Assembly: GCA_032160545.1 (NCBI GenBank)
Contig: JAVHVN010000001.1
Location: forward strand, 4,589 to 68,588
From: DATGFB01 sp032160545
GTDB lineage: Bacteria > Actinomycetota > Actinomycetes > Mycobacteriales > Jatrophihabitantaceae
Direction of reading: 5' to 3'
DNA length: 64,000 nucleotides
Under the pieces are notes generated by a model that saw nothing but the letters and a program-made list of their open reading frames with translations, was not told the origin of the DNA and searched no databases. Both the position numbers and the translations under genes were made by a program. The number at the start of each line of letters is the position of its first letter. Within the stretch, counting starts at the first letter, position 1. Positions 53,526 to 61,617 of this stretch are shown in pieces.

Positions 53526-53852
53526 GTGACGTACGTGATTGCCGAGCCATGTGTGGACCTGCTCGACAAGGCATGCATCGAGGAATGCCCTGTCGACTGC
53601 ATCTACGAAGGCACCCGGATGCTGTACATCCACCCCGACGAGTGCGTTGACTGCGGGGCCTGCGAGCCCGTCTGCCCGGTCGAGGCGATCTTCTACGAGG
53701 ACGACTTGCCGGACAAGTGGCGCGACTACACCCAGGCCAATGTCGATTTCTTCGACGAGCTGGGCTCGCCCGGTGGCGCCTCGAAGGTCGGCAAGACCGA
53801 CCACGACCCCGCGTTCATCAAGAACCTGCCGCCGCAGGGCGAGGGGCACTGA
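53526..53852 (+). CDS. fdxA: Ferredoxin FdxA (7Fe-8S type)
   Basis: FdxA is a small electron carrier of 108 residues. Cysteines at 9, 17, 21, 25, 40, 43, 46 and 50 match the mixed pattern: C9, C17 and C50 hold a [3Fe-4S] cluster, and C21, C40, C43 and C46 a [4Fe-4S] cluster. A conserved C-terminal region (KWRDYTQANVDFFDELGSPGGASKVG) follows. The GTG start has GGAGG upstream. Partners are probably cytochromes P450 or reductases encoded elsewhere. Confidence 0.93.
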   Translation: MTYVIAEPCVDLLDKACIEECPVDCIYEGTRMLYIHPDECVDCGACEPVCPVEAIFYEDDLPDKWRDYTQANVDFFDELGSPGGASKVGKTDHDPAFIKNLPPQGEGH

Positions 53853-53872
53853 CCCCTCGGCGAGCCGGGCGA

Positions 53873-54706
53873 TCAGCCGACCGCCGCCATGGTGGCCACG
53901 ACGGCTGACGCGCCGGCGGCCGGGCGGTCCTGCCAGCCCTTGGCGCGCGTCCACTGCTTGCCGCGGTAGTCGACGGCATCGATGCCGAGCTGGTCGGCGT
54001 AGGCCACGAACCATGCGGCGGTCTGCCAGCCGGCGCCGGGCACCGTGATCGTGCCCGGCGCGGTCGTGGGTGCGTTGATCGGCAGCTCGCCGTCGACCTT
54101 GGCGGCGACCTGCGCCACGGCCGCGACCTGGGTCGGCTTCCCGAACGTGCAGTTGACCCCGGCCGGGGTGCGACCGATCAGCGCATCGGCGAGCGCGGTC
54201 GCCTCGGTCTCGTGCTGGGCGTAGGCACTGCCGTCGGCCGAGATCTGGACGTCCTGGATCGCTTCGGCCAGCGGCAGGGTCTGCCAGCCGTTGATCTTGA
54301 CGAGGTGGGCGAGGAACTCCGTCGTCGCCTTGAAGACGTTTTGGAGGTTGGCCACGTCGCCACCTCCCCAGCCCTGGGACGGACGCTGCTGCAGTACGCC
54401 GACCGAGTCGCGGTCGCCCGCGCCCGGCGGCAGGTTGCGCAGCTTGCTCTCCTGCAGACCCGCGGCGAGCGCCAGGACGGCCGCGCGCTCGGGCAGCACA
54501 GGCTGGTACGAGGACACCGCGGCCACCATCGACGCGGCGACGGCGGTCTGGCTGGTGTCGAGCTCGTAGGTCCCGAGCGTGCAGTGGTCATAGGCGAGGT
54601 GGGACTGCGTAGTGGTCCATACCGCGCGGATCGTCAGCCCGGCAGCCAGGGCGACGACGAGGAGGACCACCCCGTAGATCACGGTGATACGGCGGCGTGA
54701 CGCCAT
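53873..54706 (-). CDS. Membrane-anchored protein with lysozyme-like region
   Basis: The 277-residue protein has a basic N terminus and one membrane segment (ITVIYGVVLLVVALAAGLTIRAVW). An extracellular domain follows with AAVLALAAGLQESKLRNLPPG and DSVGVLQQRPSQGWG, which recall the catalytic-Glu and Q/S-G-L-Q regions of lytic transglycosylase folds. Database labels such as heavy metal transporter for this family look unreliable. It sits between fdxA and dapD, the place dapC holds in related genomes. Peptidoglycan cleavage is only a possibility. Confidence 0.6.
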   Translation of the reverse strand: MASRRRITVIYGVVLLVVALAAGLTIRAVWTTTQSHLAYDHCTLGTYELDTSQTAVAASMVAAVSSYQPVLPERAAVLALAAGLQESKLRNLPPGAGDRDSVGVLQQRPSQGWGGGDVANLQNVFKATTEFLAHLVKINGWQTLPLAEAIQDVQISADGSAYAQHETEATALADALIGRTPAGVNCTFGKPTQVAAVAQVAAKVDGELPINAPTTAPGTITVPGAGWQTAAWFVAYADQLGIDAVDYRGKQWTRAKGWQDRPAAGASAVVATMAAVG

Positions 54707-54714
54707 CGACGCGT

Positions 54715-55662
54715 TCAGTTCGCGTGCAGCGCGTCGTTCAGAGCAACGCCTGATCCGGACCGAGGCCGCACCTCCAGCGCGCCGGTGACGCTGTTGCGCC
54801 AGAACTGCAGGCCGTCGCGGCCGGAGAGGTCGAGCGCCTTGACCACTCGGCCGTCGGGCAGCGTGATCTTCGAGCCGGCTGTGACGTAGGTGCCGGCCTC
54901 GACGACGCAGTCGTCGCCGAGCGAGATGCCGATTCCGGCGTTGGCGCCGATCAGACACCGCCGCCCGATGCTGATCTGCTCCTTGCCGCCGCCGGAGAGG
55001 GTGCCCATGATCGAGGCGCCGCCGCCGACGTCGGAGCCGTCACCCACGGTCACGCCGGCCGAGATGCGCCCCTCGACCATCGACGCACCGAGTGTGCCGG
55101 CGTTGTAGTTCACGAAACCCTCGTGCATGACAGTGGTGCCTTCTGCCAGATGTGCGCCCAGCCGGACCCGGTCCGCATCGGCGATGCGCACGCCGGTCGG
55201 CACGACGTAGTCGGTCATGCGCGGGAACTTGTCGACGCCGAACACCTGCACCGGCCCCTTGCGGCGCATCTTCATGCGGACGTGCTCGAAGTCGTCGACG
55301 GCGCACGGTCCGGAGTTCGTCCAGACGTTGTTCGGCAGCACCGCGAAGATGCCCTCGAGATTGACCTCGCGCGGCCGGACCAGGCGGTGCGACAGCACGT
55401 GCAGCCGCAGGTACGCGTCGGGGACATCCACGGGTGGGGTGTCCAGGTCGATCTCGATCGTGATCATCTCGATGCGGATGCCGCGTTCGCTGGTGCTGCC
55501 GTGCGTGCCGGCGAGCGAGGCAAGCTCGTGGGGGGCCTGGGTACCCCCCTGGCCACCGAGGATCGGTTGCGGGAACCAGGCGTCGAGCGTGCGGCCCGCG
55601 GCGGTGCCCTCGACGACGGTGGTTGCGACGCCGTGGCCGCTGGCAGTTCTACGCTCCGTCAC
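54715..55662 (-). CDS. dapD: Tetrahydrodipicolinate N-succinyltransferase
   Basis: DapD adds succinyl to tetrahydrodipicolinate in the lysine/diaminopimelate route. The 315-residue protein has the actinobacterial N-terminal domain (about 20-110) and a left-handed beta helix of hexapeptide repeats (VRLGAHLAEGTTVMHEGFVNYNAGTLGASMVEGRISAGVTVGDGS). The active-site motif GGGASIMGTLSGGGKE and the C-terminal cap complete it. It is a trimer in relatives. The gene is divergent from dapE across 39 bases. Confidence 0.93.
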   Translation of the reverse strand: MTERRTASGHGVATTVVEGTAAGRTLDAWFPQPILGGQGGTQAPHELASLAGTHGSTSERGIRIEMITIEIDLDTPPVDVPDAYLRLHVLSHRLVRPREVNLEGIFAVLPNNVWTNSGPCAVDDFEHVRMKMRRKGPVQVFGVDKFPRMTDYVVPTGVRIADADRVRLGAHLAEGTTVMHEGFVNYNAGTLGASMVEGRISAGVTVGDGSDVGGGASIMGTLSGGGKEQISIGRRCLIGANAGIGISLGDDCVVEAGTYVTAGSKITLPDGRVVKALDLSGRDGLQFWRNSVTGALEVRPRSGSGVALNDALHAN

Positions 55663-55689
55663 TCGACAACCCTAACCGCGCGGGTCGCG

Positions 55690-55695
55690 TAGCCT
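55690..55695 (+). promoter_or_regulatory. -10 box for a leaderless dapE transcript
   Basis: TAGCCT ends 6 bases before the GTG at 55702, with no ribosome site. It repeats the spacing seen at uppS and the PP2C phosphatase gene. Confidence 0.5.
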
Positions 55696-55701
55696 CGCGG
55701 C

Positions 55702-56766
55702 GTGCTGGATCTGAGCGCGGACGCGGGCAGCCTCACCGCTGCGCTCGTCGACGTCGAATCGGTGTCAGGGGGCGAGCGTCCTCTCGCCGACCTGGTCGAA
55801 TCGGCACTGGACGCATACGGCCCGCTGTCCGTCCAGCGCGACGGCAACGTCGTGATCGCCCGCACCGACCTGGGACGCCCGCAGCGGATCGTGCTGGCCG
55901 GGCATCTCGACACGGTGCCGATCGCCGGCAACGTTCCGTCGCAGCTGCGGGACGGGCGGCTGTACGGGTGCGGCACGTCCGACATGAAGTCGGGGCTGGC
56001 GGTCATGTTGCGGCTGGCGCATCTCGTGGGCACCGGCGCACTCGACCCGCGGGCCGACCTCACGTGGATCGCGTACGACTGCGAGGAGGTCGAGGCGGCG
56101 CTCAACGGCCTCGGCCGCATCGCCCGCGAGCACCCCGGCCTGCTCGCCGCCGACCTCGCCGTGCTGCTCGAGCCCACCGGTGGCGTGATCGAGGGCGGCT
56201 GCCAGGGCACGATGCGGGCCACGGTGCATGTGCCTGGCGTCCGGGCGCACAGCGCCCGCGCCTGGCTCGGGCGAAACGCGATCCACGCCGCTGCACCCGT
56301 TCTCGCCCGCCTTGCCGAGTACGCGCCGCGCACCGTCGACGTCGACGGGCTCACCTATCGCGAGGGCCTCAATGCCGTGCGCATCGAGGGCGGTGTCGCC
56401 GGCAACGTCATCCCGGATGAGTGCGTGGTCACCGTGAACTACCGCTTCGCGCCCGACCGCGACGAGGCCGCGGCGGAGCAACACGTGCGCGTGGTGTTCG
56501 ACGGTTACGACGTCGCTGTGACCGACTCGGCGCCGGGTGCTCGCCCAGGGTTGGACGCGCCACTGGCGCAGGCGATCGTCGCTGCCGTCGGCGGCGAGCC
56601 CCGTGCCAAGCTCGGCTGGACCGATGTCGCCAGGTTCGGCCCGCTCGGCATCCCCGCCGTGAACTTCGGACCGGGTGACCCGAACCTCGCGCACAAGCTC
56701 GAGGAGTCGGTCGATCTCGCGCTGGTCGTCGAGGGTGAGGCCGCGCTGGTCCGGTTCCTGTCATGA
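55702..56766 (+). CDS. dapE: Succinyl-diaminopimelate desuccinylase
   Basis: DapE is a di-zinc M20 peptidase-family enzyme that releases succinate to give LL-diaminopimelate. The 354-residue protein has the metal-binding VLAGHLDTVP (H68), GCGTSDMKSGLAVML, the general-base glutamate in YDCEEVEAALNG, the dimerisation lid (about 170-290) and the final metal His in NLAHKLEE. Together with DapD it shows that lysine is made by the succinylase branch. It overlaps the MOSC gene by four bases. Confidence 0.93.
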   Translation: MLDLSADAGSLTAALVDVESVSGGERPLADLVESALDAYGPLSVQRDGNVVIARTDLGRPQRIVLAGHLDTVPIAGNVPSQLRDGRLYGCGTSDMKSGLAVMLRLAHLVGTGALDPRADLTWIAYDCEEVEAALNGLGRIAREHPGLLAADLAVLLEPTGGVIEGGCQGTMRATVHVPGVRAHSARAWLGRNAIHAAAPVLARLAEYAPRTVDVDGLTYREGLNAVRIEGGVAGNVIPDECVVTVNYRFAPDRDEAAAEQHVRVVFDGYDVAVTDSAPGARPGLDAPLAQAIVAAVGGEPRAKLGWTDVARFGPLGIPAVNFGPGDPNLAHKLEESVDLALVVEGEAALVRFLS

Positions 56767-57305
56767 CCGGGACGATCTTGTCGGTGTCGGCAGATCGGCG
56801 GCATCGTTTCAGCAAGGTGCCCGTCGAGAGCATCCGGCTCGTCGAGGGGTTCGGCGTCGAGGGCGACGCGCACTTCGGGGCGACGGTGCAGCACCGCTCC
56901 CGCGCTCGGTACCGGCCCGGCGAGCCGAATCTGCGCCAGGTGCATCTCGTGCAGGAGGAGTTGCTGGACGAACTCGTCGGGCGCGGGTTCCGCGTGGCCG
57001 CGGGGGTCATCGGCGAGAACATCACCACCCGCGGCGTCGACCTCTCGGCCCTGCCGACAGGCACGCGGCTGCGCCTCGGCGGCGACGCCGTCGTCGAGCT
57101 GACCGGCCTGCGCAACCCGTGCGTCCAGCTCGACCGTTACCAGGACGGCCTCATGGCGGCGGTCCTCGACCGTGGATCGAACGGGCAGGTGATCCGTCGC
57201 GCGGGCGTGATGGGCGTGGTGCTCACCGGCGGAGTGGTGCGGCCCGGCGACGACGTCGAGGTCGCCCTGCCTGCGGGCCCGACGCCCGCGCTCGGACCGG
57301 TGTGA
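56763..57305 (+). CDS. MOSC-domain protein
   Basis: The 180-residue protein has the MOSC core: VEGFGVEGDAHFGATVQHRSR, VHLVQEELLDEL, VAAGVIGENITTRGVDLSALP and the conserved cysteine of LRNPCVQLDRY. This domain transfers sulfur to, or works with, molybdenum cofactor. As a stand-alone protein it resembles YiiM-like molybdoproteins. No molybdenum genes are nearby. The stop overlaps a possible GTG start of the next gene. Confidence 0.85.
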   Translation: MTGTILSVSADRRHRFSKVPVESIRLVEGFGVEGDAHFGATVQHRSRARYRPGEPNLRQVHLVQEELLDELVGRGFRVAAGVIGENITTRGVDLSALPTGTRLRLGGDAVVELTGLRNPCVQLDRYQDGLMAAVLDRGSNGQVIRRAGVMGVVLTGGVVRPGDDVEVALPAGPTPALGPV

Positions 57306-57325
57306 TCGCCCACTACGGTCGAGGC

Positions 57326-58135
57326 ATGACGGCCGAGGGCGAGCGCACCGAGCAGCAACGCGGTCCGGTCCTGCTGCGGCGCAACCAGATCAGCGCGGGG
57401 ACGACCGACCAGCGGCTGCTCGACTCGCGCGGGCCCTCGGACTGGGTGCACACCGATCCGTGGCGCGTGCTGCGCATCCAGAGCGAGTTCGTCGAGGGCT
57501 TCGGCCTGCTCGCCGAACTGCCCGCGGCGGTCTCCGTCTTCGGTTCGGCGCGGACACCCGTCGAGTCCGCCGAGTACCGGGTCGGCCTCGAACTCGGCGG
57601 CGCGCTGGCGCGGGCCGGCTTCGCCGTCATTACCGGCGGCGGCCCCGGATCGATGGAAGCGGTGAACCGGGGCGCGTCCGAAGCCGGTGGCGTGTCTGTC
57701 GGCCTCGGTATCGAGCTGCCCTTCGAGCAGCGGCTCAACGAGTGGGTCGACATCGGCATCAACTTCCGCTACTTCTTCGCGCGCAAGACGATGTTCGTGA
57801 AGTACGCCCAGGCCTTCGTGATCATGCCGGGCGGCTTCGGCACCCTCGACGAGATGTTCGAGGCGCTGACGCTCGTCCAGACCCGCAAGGTCACCCGGTT
57901 CCCCGTCATCCTCTACGGCACCGAGTACTGGCGCGGCCTCATCGACTGGATCCGCGACACGGTGGTGACCGGCGGCAAGATCGGGCCGGCCGACCTGGAT
58001 CTCGTCCACTGCACCGACGACGCCAACGAGATCGTGGACCTCATCCTCGAGTCACGGCATGCCGGGTCGGAGCAGGACGCCGCCGAGGCACGCGCCGCGG
58101 CCGACGCCGCCGAGCGCGCCGGCGTCGACGACTGA
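57326..58135 (+). CDS. LOG-family protein (TIGR00730), long form
   Basis: The 269-residue Rossmann-like protein has an N-terminal extension (QISAGTTDQRLLDSRGPSDWVHTDPWRVLRIQSEFVEGF). The LOG core follows, with VFGSARTP, ITGGGPGSMEAVNRG and the PGGFGTLDEMFE motif that binds nucleotide phosphate. Such enzymes hydrolyse cytokinin riboside 5'-phosphates or other nucleoside monophosphates. ATG 57326 is used; GTG 57302, overlapping the MOSC stop, would add eight residues. The acidic tail is Ala/Glu-rich. Confidence 0.85.
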   Translation: MTAEGERTEQQRGPVLLRRNQISAGTTDQRLLDSRGPSDWVHTDPWRVLRIQSEFVEGFGLLAELPAAVSVFGSARTPVESAEYRVGLELGGALARAGFAVITGGGPGSMEAVNRGASEAGGVSVGLGIELPFEQRLNEWVDIGINFRYFFARKTMFVKYAQAFVIMPGGFGTLDEMFEALTLVQTRKVTRFPVILYGTEYWRGLIDWIRDTVVTGGKIGPADLDLVHCTDDANEIVDLILESRHAGSEQDAAEARAAADAAERAGVDD

Positions 58136-58153
58136 GCGGGCTTCCGGGCACCG

Positions 58154-58708
58154 ATGGCGGTCGTCTGCGTCTACTGCGCCTCGTCGGAGGCGATCGACAG
58201 CTCGTATGTCGACCTGGCGACCCAGGTGGGCAAGCGTCTTGCGGCCGGCGGGCACTCGCTCGTGTCAGGTGGCGGGCGGGTGTCGATGATGGGTGCCGTG
58301 GCGCGCGCCGCCCGAACCGGTGGAGCGCGCACCGTCGGCGTCATCCCTGAACATCTGGTGCCCTTCGAGGTGGCCGACGCCGATGCCGACGAGCTGATCG
58401 TCGTCTCCACGATGCGCGAGCGCAAACGCGTCATGGACGAGCGCTCGGACGCGTTCATGGCGTTGCCCGGCGGCATCGGGACGCTCGAAGAGCTGTTCGA
58501 GGTGTGGACGTCCGCCTCGCTCGGCATGCATGGCAAGCCGGTGGTCGTCCTCGACCCGGATGGGTTCTACGCCCCGCTGTGGAGCTACCTCGACGCGTTG
58601 GTCGAGCAGGGCTTCGTGCGGCGCGCGGCCCTGGGCAGCCTGCACCGCGTCGCGTCGGTGGACGCGGCGTTCGGCGTGATCGAGCGGTTGGCCGGGCCCG
58701 GGAGTTAG
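58154..58708 (+). CDS. LOG-family phosphoribohydrolase (TIGR00730), short form
   Basis: The 184-residue protein is the compact type seen in Rv1205: VCVYCASSEAIDSSYVDLA, SGGGRVSMMGAVARAA, RERKRVMDERSDAFMALPGGIGTLEELFEVW. The PGGxGTxxE motif and the catalytic Arg/Glu are present. Rv1205 releases cytokinins whose breakdown products are toxic when proteasome control fails. Two LOG genes in a row suggest division of substrates. It ends at the convergent enoyl-CoA hydratase gene with four shared bases. Confidence 0.87.
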   Translation: MAVVCVYCASSEAIDSSYVDLATQVGKRLAAGGHSLVSGGGRVSMMGAVARAARTGGARTVGVIPEHLVPFEVADADADELIVVSTMRERKRVMDERSDAFMALPGGIGTLEELFEVWTSASLGMHGKPVVVLDPDGFYAPLWSYLDALVEQGFVRRAALGSLHRVASVDAAFGVIERLAGPGS

Positions 58709-59427
58709 CCGCCGCGGGGCAGGCCCGAGCCGTGCTGCTGGAAGTCCATCAGTCGCTGGTTCTCGTAGCCGACGCGCCGGGTGGTGCCCTCGAGGTCCCG
58801 GAACATCTGCTTCAGCGTTCGGATTCCGTCGGCCGGCTGCGTCGCGATCGCTGCGGCCAGCTCGAGCGCCGCGTGCTCCGCCTCGGCGGCGGGCGCGACG
58901 CCGTGCAGGAACCCGATCGCCTCGGCCTCGGCAGCACCGACCACGCGACCGGTGAGGACGAGCTCCTTCGCGCGCGAGACGCCGATGAGCGGGCTGAGCC
59001 GGGCCGGCCCGACCGGGACACCCAGCCGCGCGCCCGCCCACGCGAGCTTCAGATTGTCCCCGCCGACGCGCAGGTCGCACCCCGCAGCGATCTCGGCGCC
59101 CGCGCCGACCGTGTTGCCCACGCAGACCGCGACGGTGACGACGGGGTAGTCGTCGATGAGGCTGTACAGGTGCGTGAACGCAGCCATCCGCGCCACCCCG
59201 CCGGCGTGGTCGAGCATCTCGCCGACGTCGGCGCCCGCGCACAGGGCGCGCTCTGTGGTGCTCGACAGGACGACGGCACGAACATGATCGTCCGCCGCCG
59301 CACGCTCGAGCATGCCGATCAGCGACTCGAGCGACTCGGTGTCCAGGGCGTTGCGCTTGTCCGGCCGGTTGAGGCGGATGACTTCGACCCCGCCGGCGGC
59401 GCGCTCGTGAAGGACAGGTTCGCTCAC
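58705..59427 (-). CDS. Enoyl-CoA hydratase/isomerase family protein
   Basis: The 240-residue crotonase-fold protein has LNRPDKRNALDTESLESL, the oxyanion loops (STTERALCAGADVGEM and VGNTVGAGAEIAAGCDLRVGG) and ARLGVPVGPARLSPLIG. The glutamate pair of true hydratases cannot be assigned with confidence, since the second-site region reads GNTVGAGAEI. The precise reaction is unknown. It is co-oriented with and 60 bases downstream of the broken folP. Confidence 0.78.
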   Translation of the reverse strand: MSEPVLHERAAGGVEVIRLNRPDKRNALDTESLESLIGMLERAAADDHVRAVVLSSTTERALCAGADVGEMLDHAGGVARMAAFTHLYSLIDDYPVVTVAVCVGNTVGAGAEIAAGCDLRVGGDNLKLAWAGARLGVPVGPARLSPLIGVSRAKELVLTGRVVGAAEAEAIGFLHGVAPAAEAEHAALELAAAIATQPADGIRTLKQMFRDLEGTTRRVGYENQRLMDFQQHGSGLPRGG

Positions 59428-59487
59428 GCGGGTCAGTGGACCATGCGGTGCGAGAGGGGGTCGTGTCGGGTGGCTGCCCGGCCGCTG

Positions 59488-59958
59488 TCAGGCGAGGCCG
59501 CGCCCGGGGCGCGGCCGGCGGTCCGCTGCCCTCGATGGACGCCACCATGTCGAGCACTCGGCGTGTCGCCCGCACGTCATGGGCACGCAACACCCGCGCG
59601 CCCTGCCATGGCGAGGTCGCGATGGCGGCGAGGGTGCCTTCGAGCCGCGCGGCGACCTCGCCGCGCCAGTGTCGACGCTGATCACCAGCTCGGGGAACCG
59701 CTCGCGGACGTTCTTGACGACCGGCAACGCCCGGCGCAGTTCCTCGTCGACACCGACCGCCGGGCCATACCCGGCCCGTACGCCGCCGATGTCGCCGATG
59801 TCGGTGCCGCCGGCGACTGCCGTCTCGACCGCGCGCAGGGCGACGTCCAAGCGCAGGGTGAGCCCGCCGTCGTAGAACGAGTCCGGGGTGCGGTTGACGA
59901 TCGCCATGACGGCGTAATCGTCCGGCCCGAACGTGCGACCTCCGAGACGCACCACCAT
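59488..59958 (-). pseudogene. folP: Dihydropteroate synthase-like folP remnant (deletion and frameshifts)
   Basis: From the ATG at 59958 the frame encodes a normal FolP start (FGPDDYAVMAIVNRTPDSFYD, GTDIGDIGGVRAG, then LVISVDT at residue 97). At 59668 the frame is lost; one base to the side, translation continues WRGEVAA and then jumps to the family C terminus (LEGTLAAIATSPWQGARVLR, then VLDMVAS). About 130-170 central codons, including the pterin-binding lysine and SHxR-type sites, are missing. A further shift restores the end GRGLA-stop at 59488. Mycobacterial FolP2 in the same context is itself not an active synthase, so loss may be tolerated. Confidence 0.72.
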
Positions 59959-59999
59959 CACTTCACCCTGACAGTGCAGCCGCATGACACGATCGTCGG

Positions 60000-61592
60000 G
60001 TGTTGACGCTCGTCCTCTATGCGCTGCTCGCGATCGGGTTGGTCGGCGGACTGTTCCTTCTCGCCGTCCGCTTCCTGCCTCCTGGCGAGCAGATCGCCCC
60101 TGCCACGCGGGACGAGCCGGTCTGGTCGCTGCCGGAGAACCGGCAGCTGGAATCCAGCGACATCGACCAAGTACGCCTCCCGGTCGCGTTGCGCGGGTAC
60201 CGGTTCGCCGAGACGGACGCGCTGCTCGACCGGTTGTCCGGCGAACTGCGACGGCGCGACGAACTGATCGCGCGCCTGCGCAGCACCACCGTGGACCCGA
60301 TGGACCTTGCGCGCGACCCGCGCACCGCGCCGGACACCGAGGACGCCGAGGACGCCGAGGACGCCGAGGACGCCGAGCCGACCGAACGCATCGGGAGCGC
60401 CGAGGAGGAAGGTGCGGCTGAGGCACTCGTCGAGCAGCTGTCCGGCCCCGAGCTCGCCGTAGCCGCAGCCGTCATCGACGAGTCGTCGGCGCCGGTTTCG
60501 CCCGACGAGGCGGTGGCCATGATCGACCGCGGCGTCGTCGCCGCGAGCGCGGAGCAGACCAATTCCAACGGCATCGACGAGAACCCGGTAGAGGTCGAGC
60601 CGGGCGTCGTCCCGCCGCTCGGGTCCGAGGACGGCGCGGCGGAAGCGGCGGACGCGGCGGACGCGGCGGACGCGGCGGAGGGCGGCGCGGCGGTGTCGTA
60701 CTGGGAGGTCCCGCCCCCACCCGCCGAACCGCCGACGGCGATGCGGCCGGCGGCCACCGACGACCGGCGATCCAGCGCCGGGGGTCTGCCCGCGGCCGAG
60801 GATGGCAACCTCGAGACACCGTCGGTGCGGCGCTGGTGGCAGCGGGTGGGCCGCCCGCCGGCCGGCCCGGTCGACGGACCGACGCCGCCTGAGCCCGCCC
60901 GGTCCTCGAACGGGCCCAACGGGCCGCGCGGCGGCGGCGGCACAGCGGTGTCAAGCGGCACGGGGGTTTCGAGGGGCACGGGGGTTTCGAGGGGCACAGG
61001 AGGCACACCGGTTTCAAGCAGCTCAGCGGAACCGCGCGGGACCCGCCCTGCGCCCGAGCGTCCCATCCGCGTCGTCGAGCCCGCGATGTCGCCGTCCTGG
61101 TGGCGGGCGGCCGGGGATCCGGCCGTACCGGCTCCCGTGGCCGGGCCCGACCGATCGGATGACCCCGACACCGAGGTGATCGGTCTCGACGCCGGCCGGG
61201 TTCCGCAGCCCGAGGTGGACGCGCCTGCCGTCAAGGCGGCCGCGCAGCCTGACGCTGCCGAGGCACTCCGGCAACCTCGACGGCGTCGCAGGCGCCTCGA
61301 TCCCGACGCGGCCTCCGCCGACGAGGCCGAGGACGCGTGGTGGCAGCACCCGGGCGAGCCGGACCCGCGCACCGACGAGATCGTCCTGCCCGGCACCTCC
61401 TCGGCCGCCACCCCCTCCGCCACCGCCCCGTCGGCTGCTCCGGTCGTCGGGCTCGACTCCGTCAGCGACCGCGCGGAGTCCGAGCCGTCCGAGCCGTCCG
61501 AGCCGGCCGAGCCGGCGGAGCCGCCGGCCGCCGACGCGGACCCGCCGGACGCCGGCAGGGCGCCCCGGGGACAGCCCGATTCCTCCGCGTGA
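60000..61592 (+). CDS. DivIVA-like membrane protein with long low-complexity tail
   Basis: The 530-residue protein has one N-terminal membrane segment (LTLVLYALLAIGLVGGLFLLAV), then a short DivIVA-like motif (DIDQVRLPVALRGYRFAETDALLDRLSGELRRRDELIARLR, about 50-97), as in Rv1209. From residue 105 on it is disordered: acidic repeats (EDA), AAD repeats, Pro-rich and RGTGVS repeats. The motif suggests binding to curved membrane at poles or septum; the tail may recruit partners. GTG 60000 follows no strong ribosome site. Confidence 0.72.
   Translation: MLTLVLYALLAIGLVGGLFLLAVRFLPPGEQIAPATRDEPVWSLPENRQLESSDIDQVRLPVALRGYRFAETDALLDRLSGELRRRDELIARLRSTTVDPMDLARDPRTAPDTEDAEDAEDAEDAEPTERIGSAEEEGAAEALVEQLSGPELAVAAAVIDESSAPVSPDEAVAMIDRGVVAASAEQTNSNGIDENPVEVEPGVVPPLGSEDGAAEAADAADAADAAEGGAAVSYWEVPPPPAEPPTAMRPAATDDRRSSAGGLPAAEDGNLETPSVRRWWQRVGRPPAGPVDGPTPPEPARSSNGPNGPRGGGGTAVSSGTGVSRGTGVSRGTGGTPVSSSSAEPRGTRPAPERPIRVVEPAMSPSWWRAAGDPAVPAPVAGPDRSDDPDTEVIGLDAGRVPQPEVDAPAVKAAAQPDAAEALRQPRRRRRRLDPDAASADEAEDAWWQHPGEPDPRTDEIVLPGTSSAATPSATAPSAAPVVGLDSVSDRAESEPSEPSEPAEPAEPPAADADPPDAGRAPRGQPDSSA
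60339..60374 (+). repeat. Four 9-base repeats (GAGGACGCC)
   Basis: There are four exact copies in tandem inside the DivIVA-like gene, encoding EDA repeats. The unit is a multiple of three, so copy-number change keeps the frame. Confidence 0.9.
60636..60680 (+). repeat. Five 9-base repeats (GCGGCGGAC)
   Basis: There are five tandem copies, the outer two with one base changed, encoding AAD/AAE repeats in the same gene. Confidence 0.88.
60957..60992 (+). repeat. Two 18-base repeats (GGCACGGGGGTTTCGAGG)
   Basis: There are two exact copies followed by a partial third, encoding GTGVSR repeats in the same gene. Confidence 0.88.
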
Positions 61593-61617
61593 CGGCCGCA
61601 ACGACGTTGGCCTGGGC

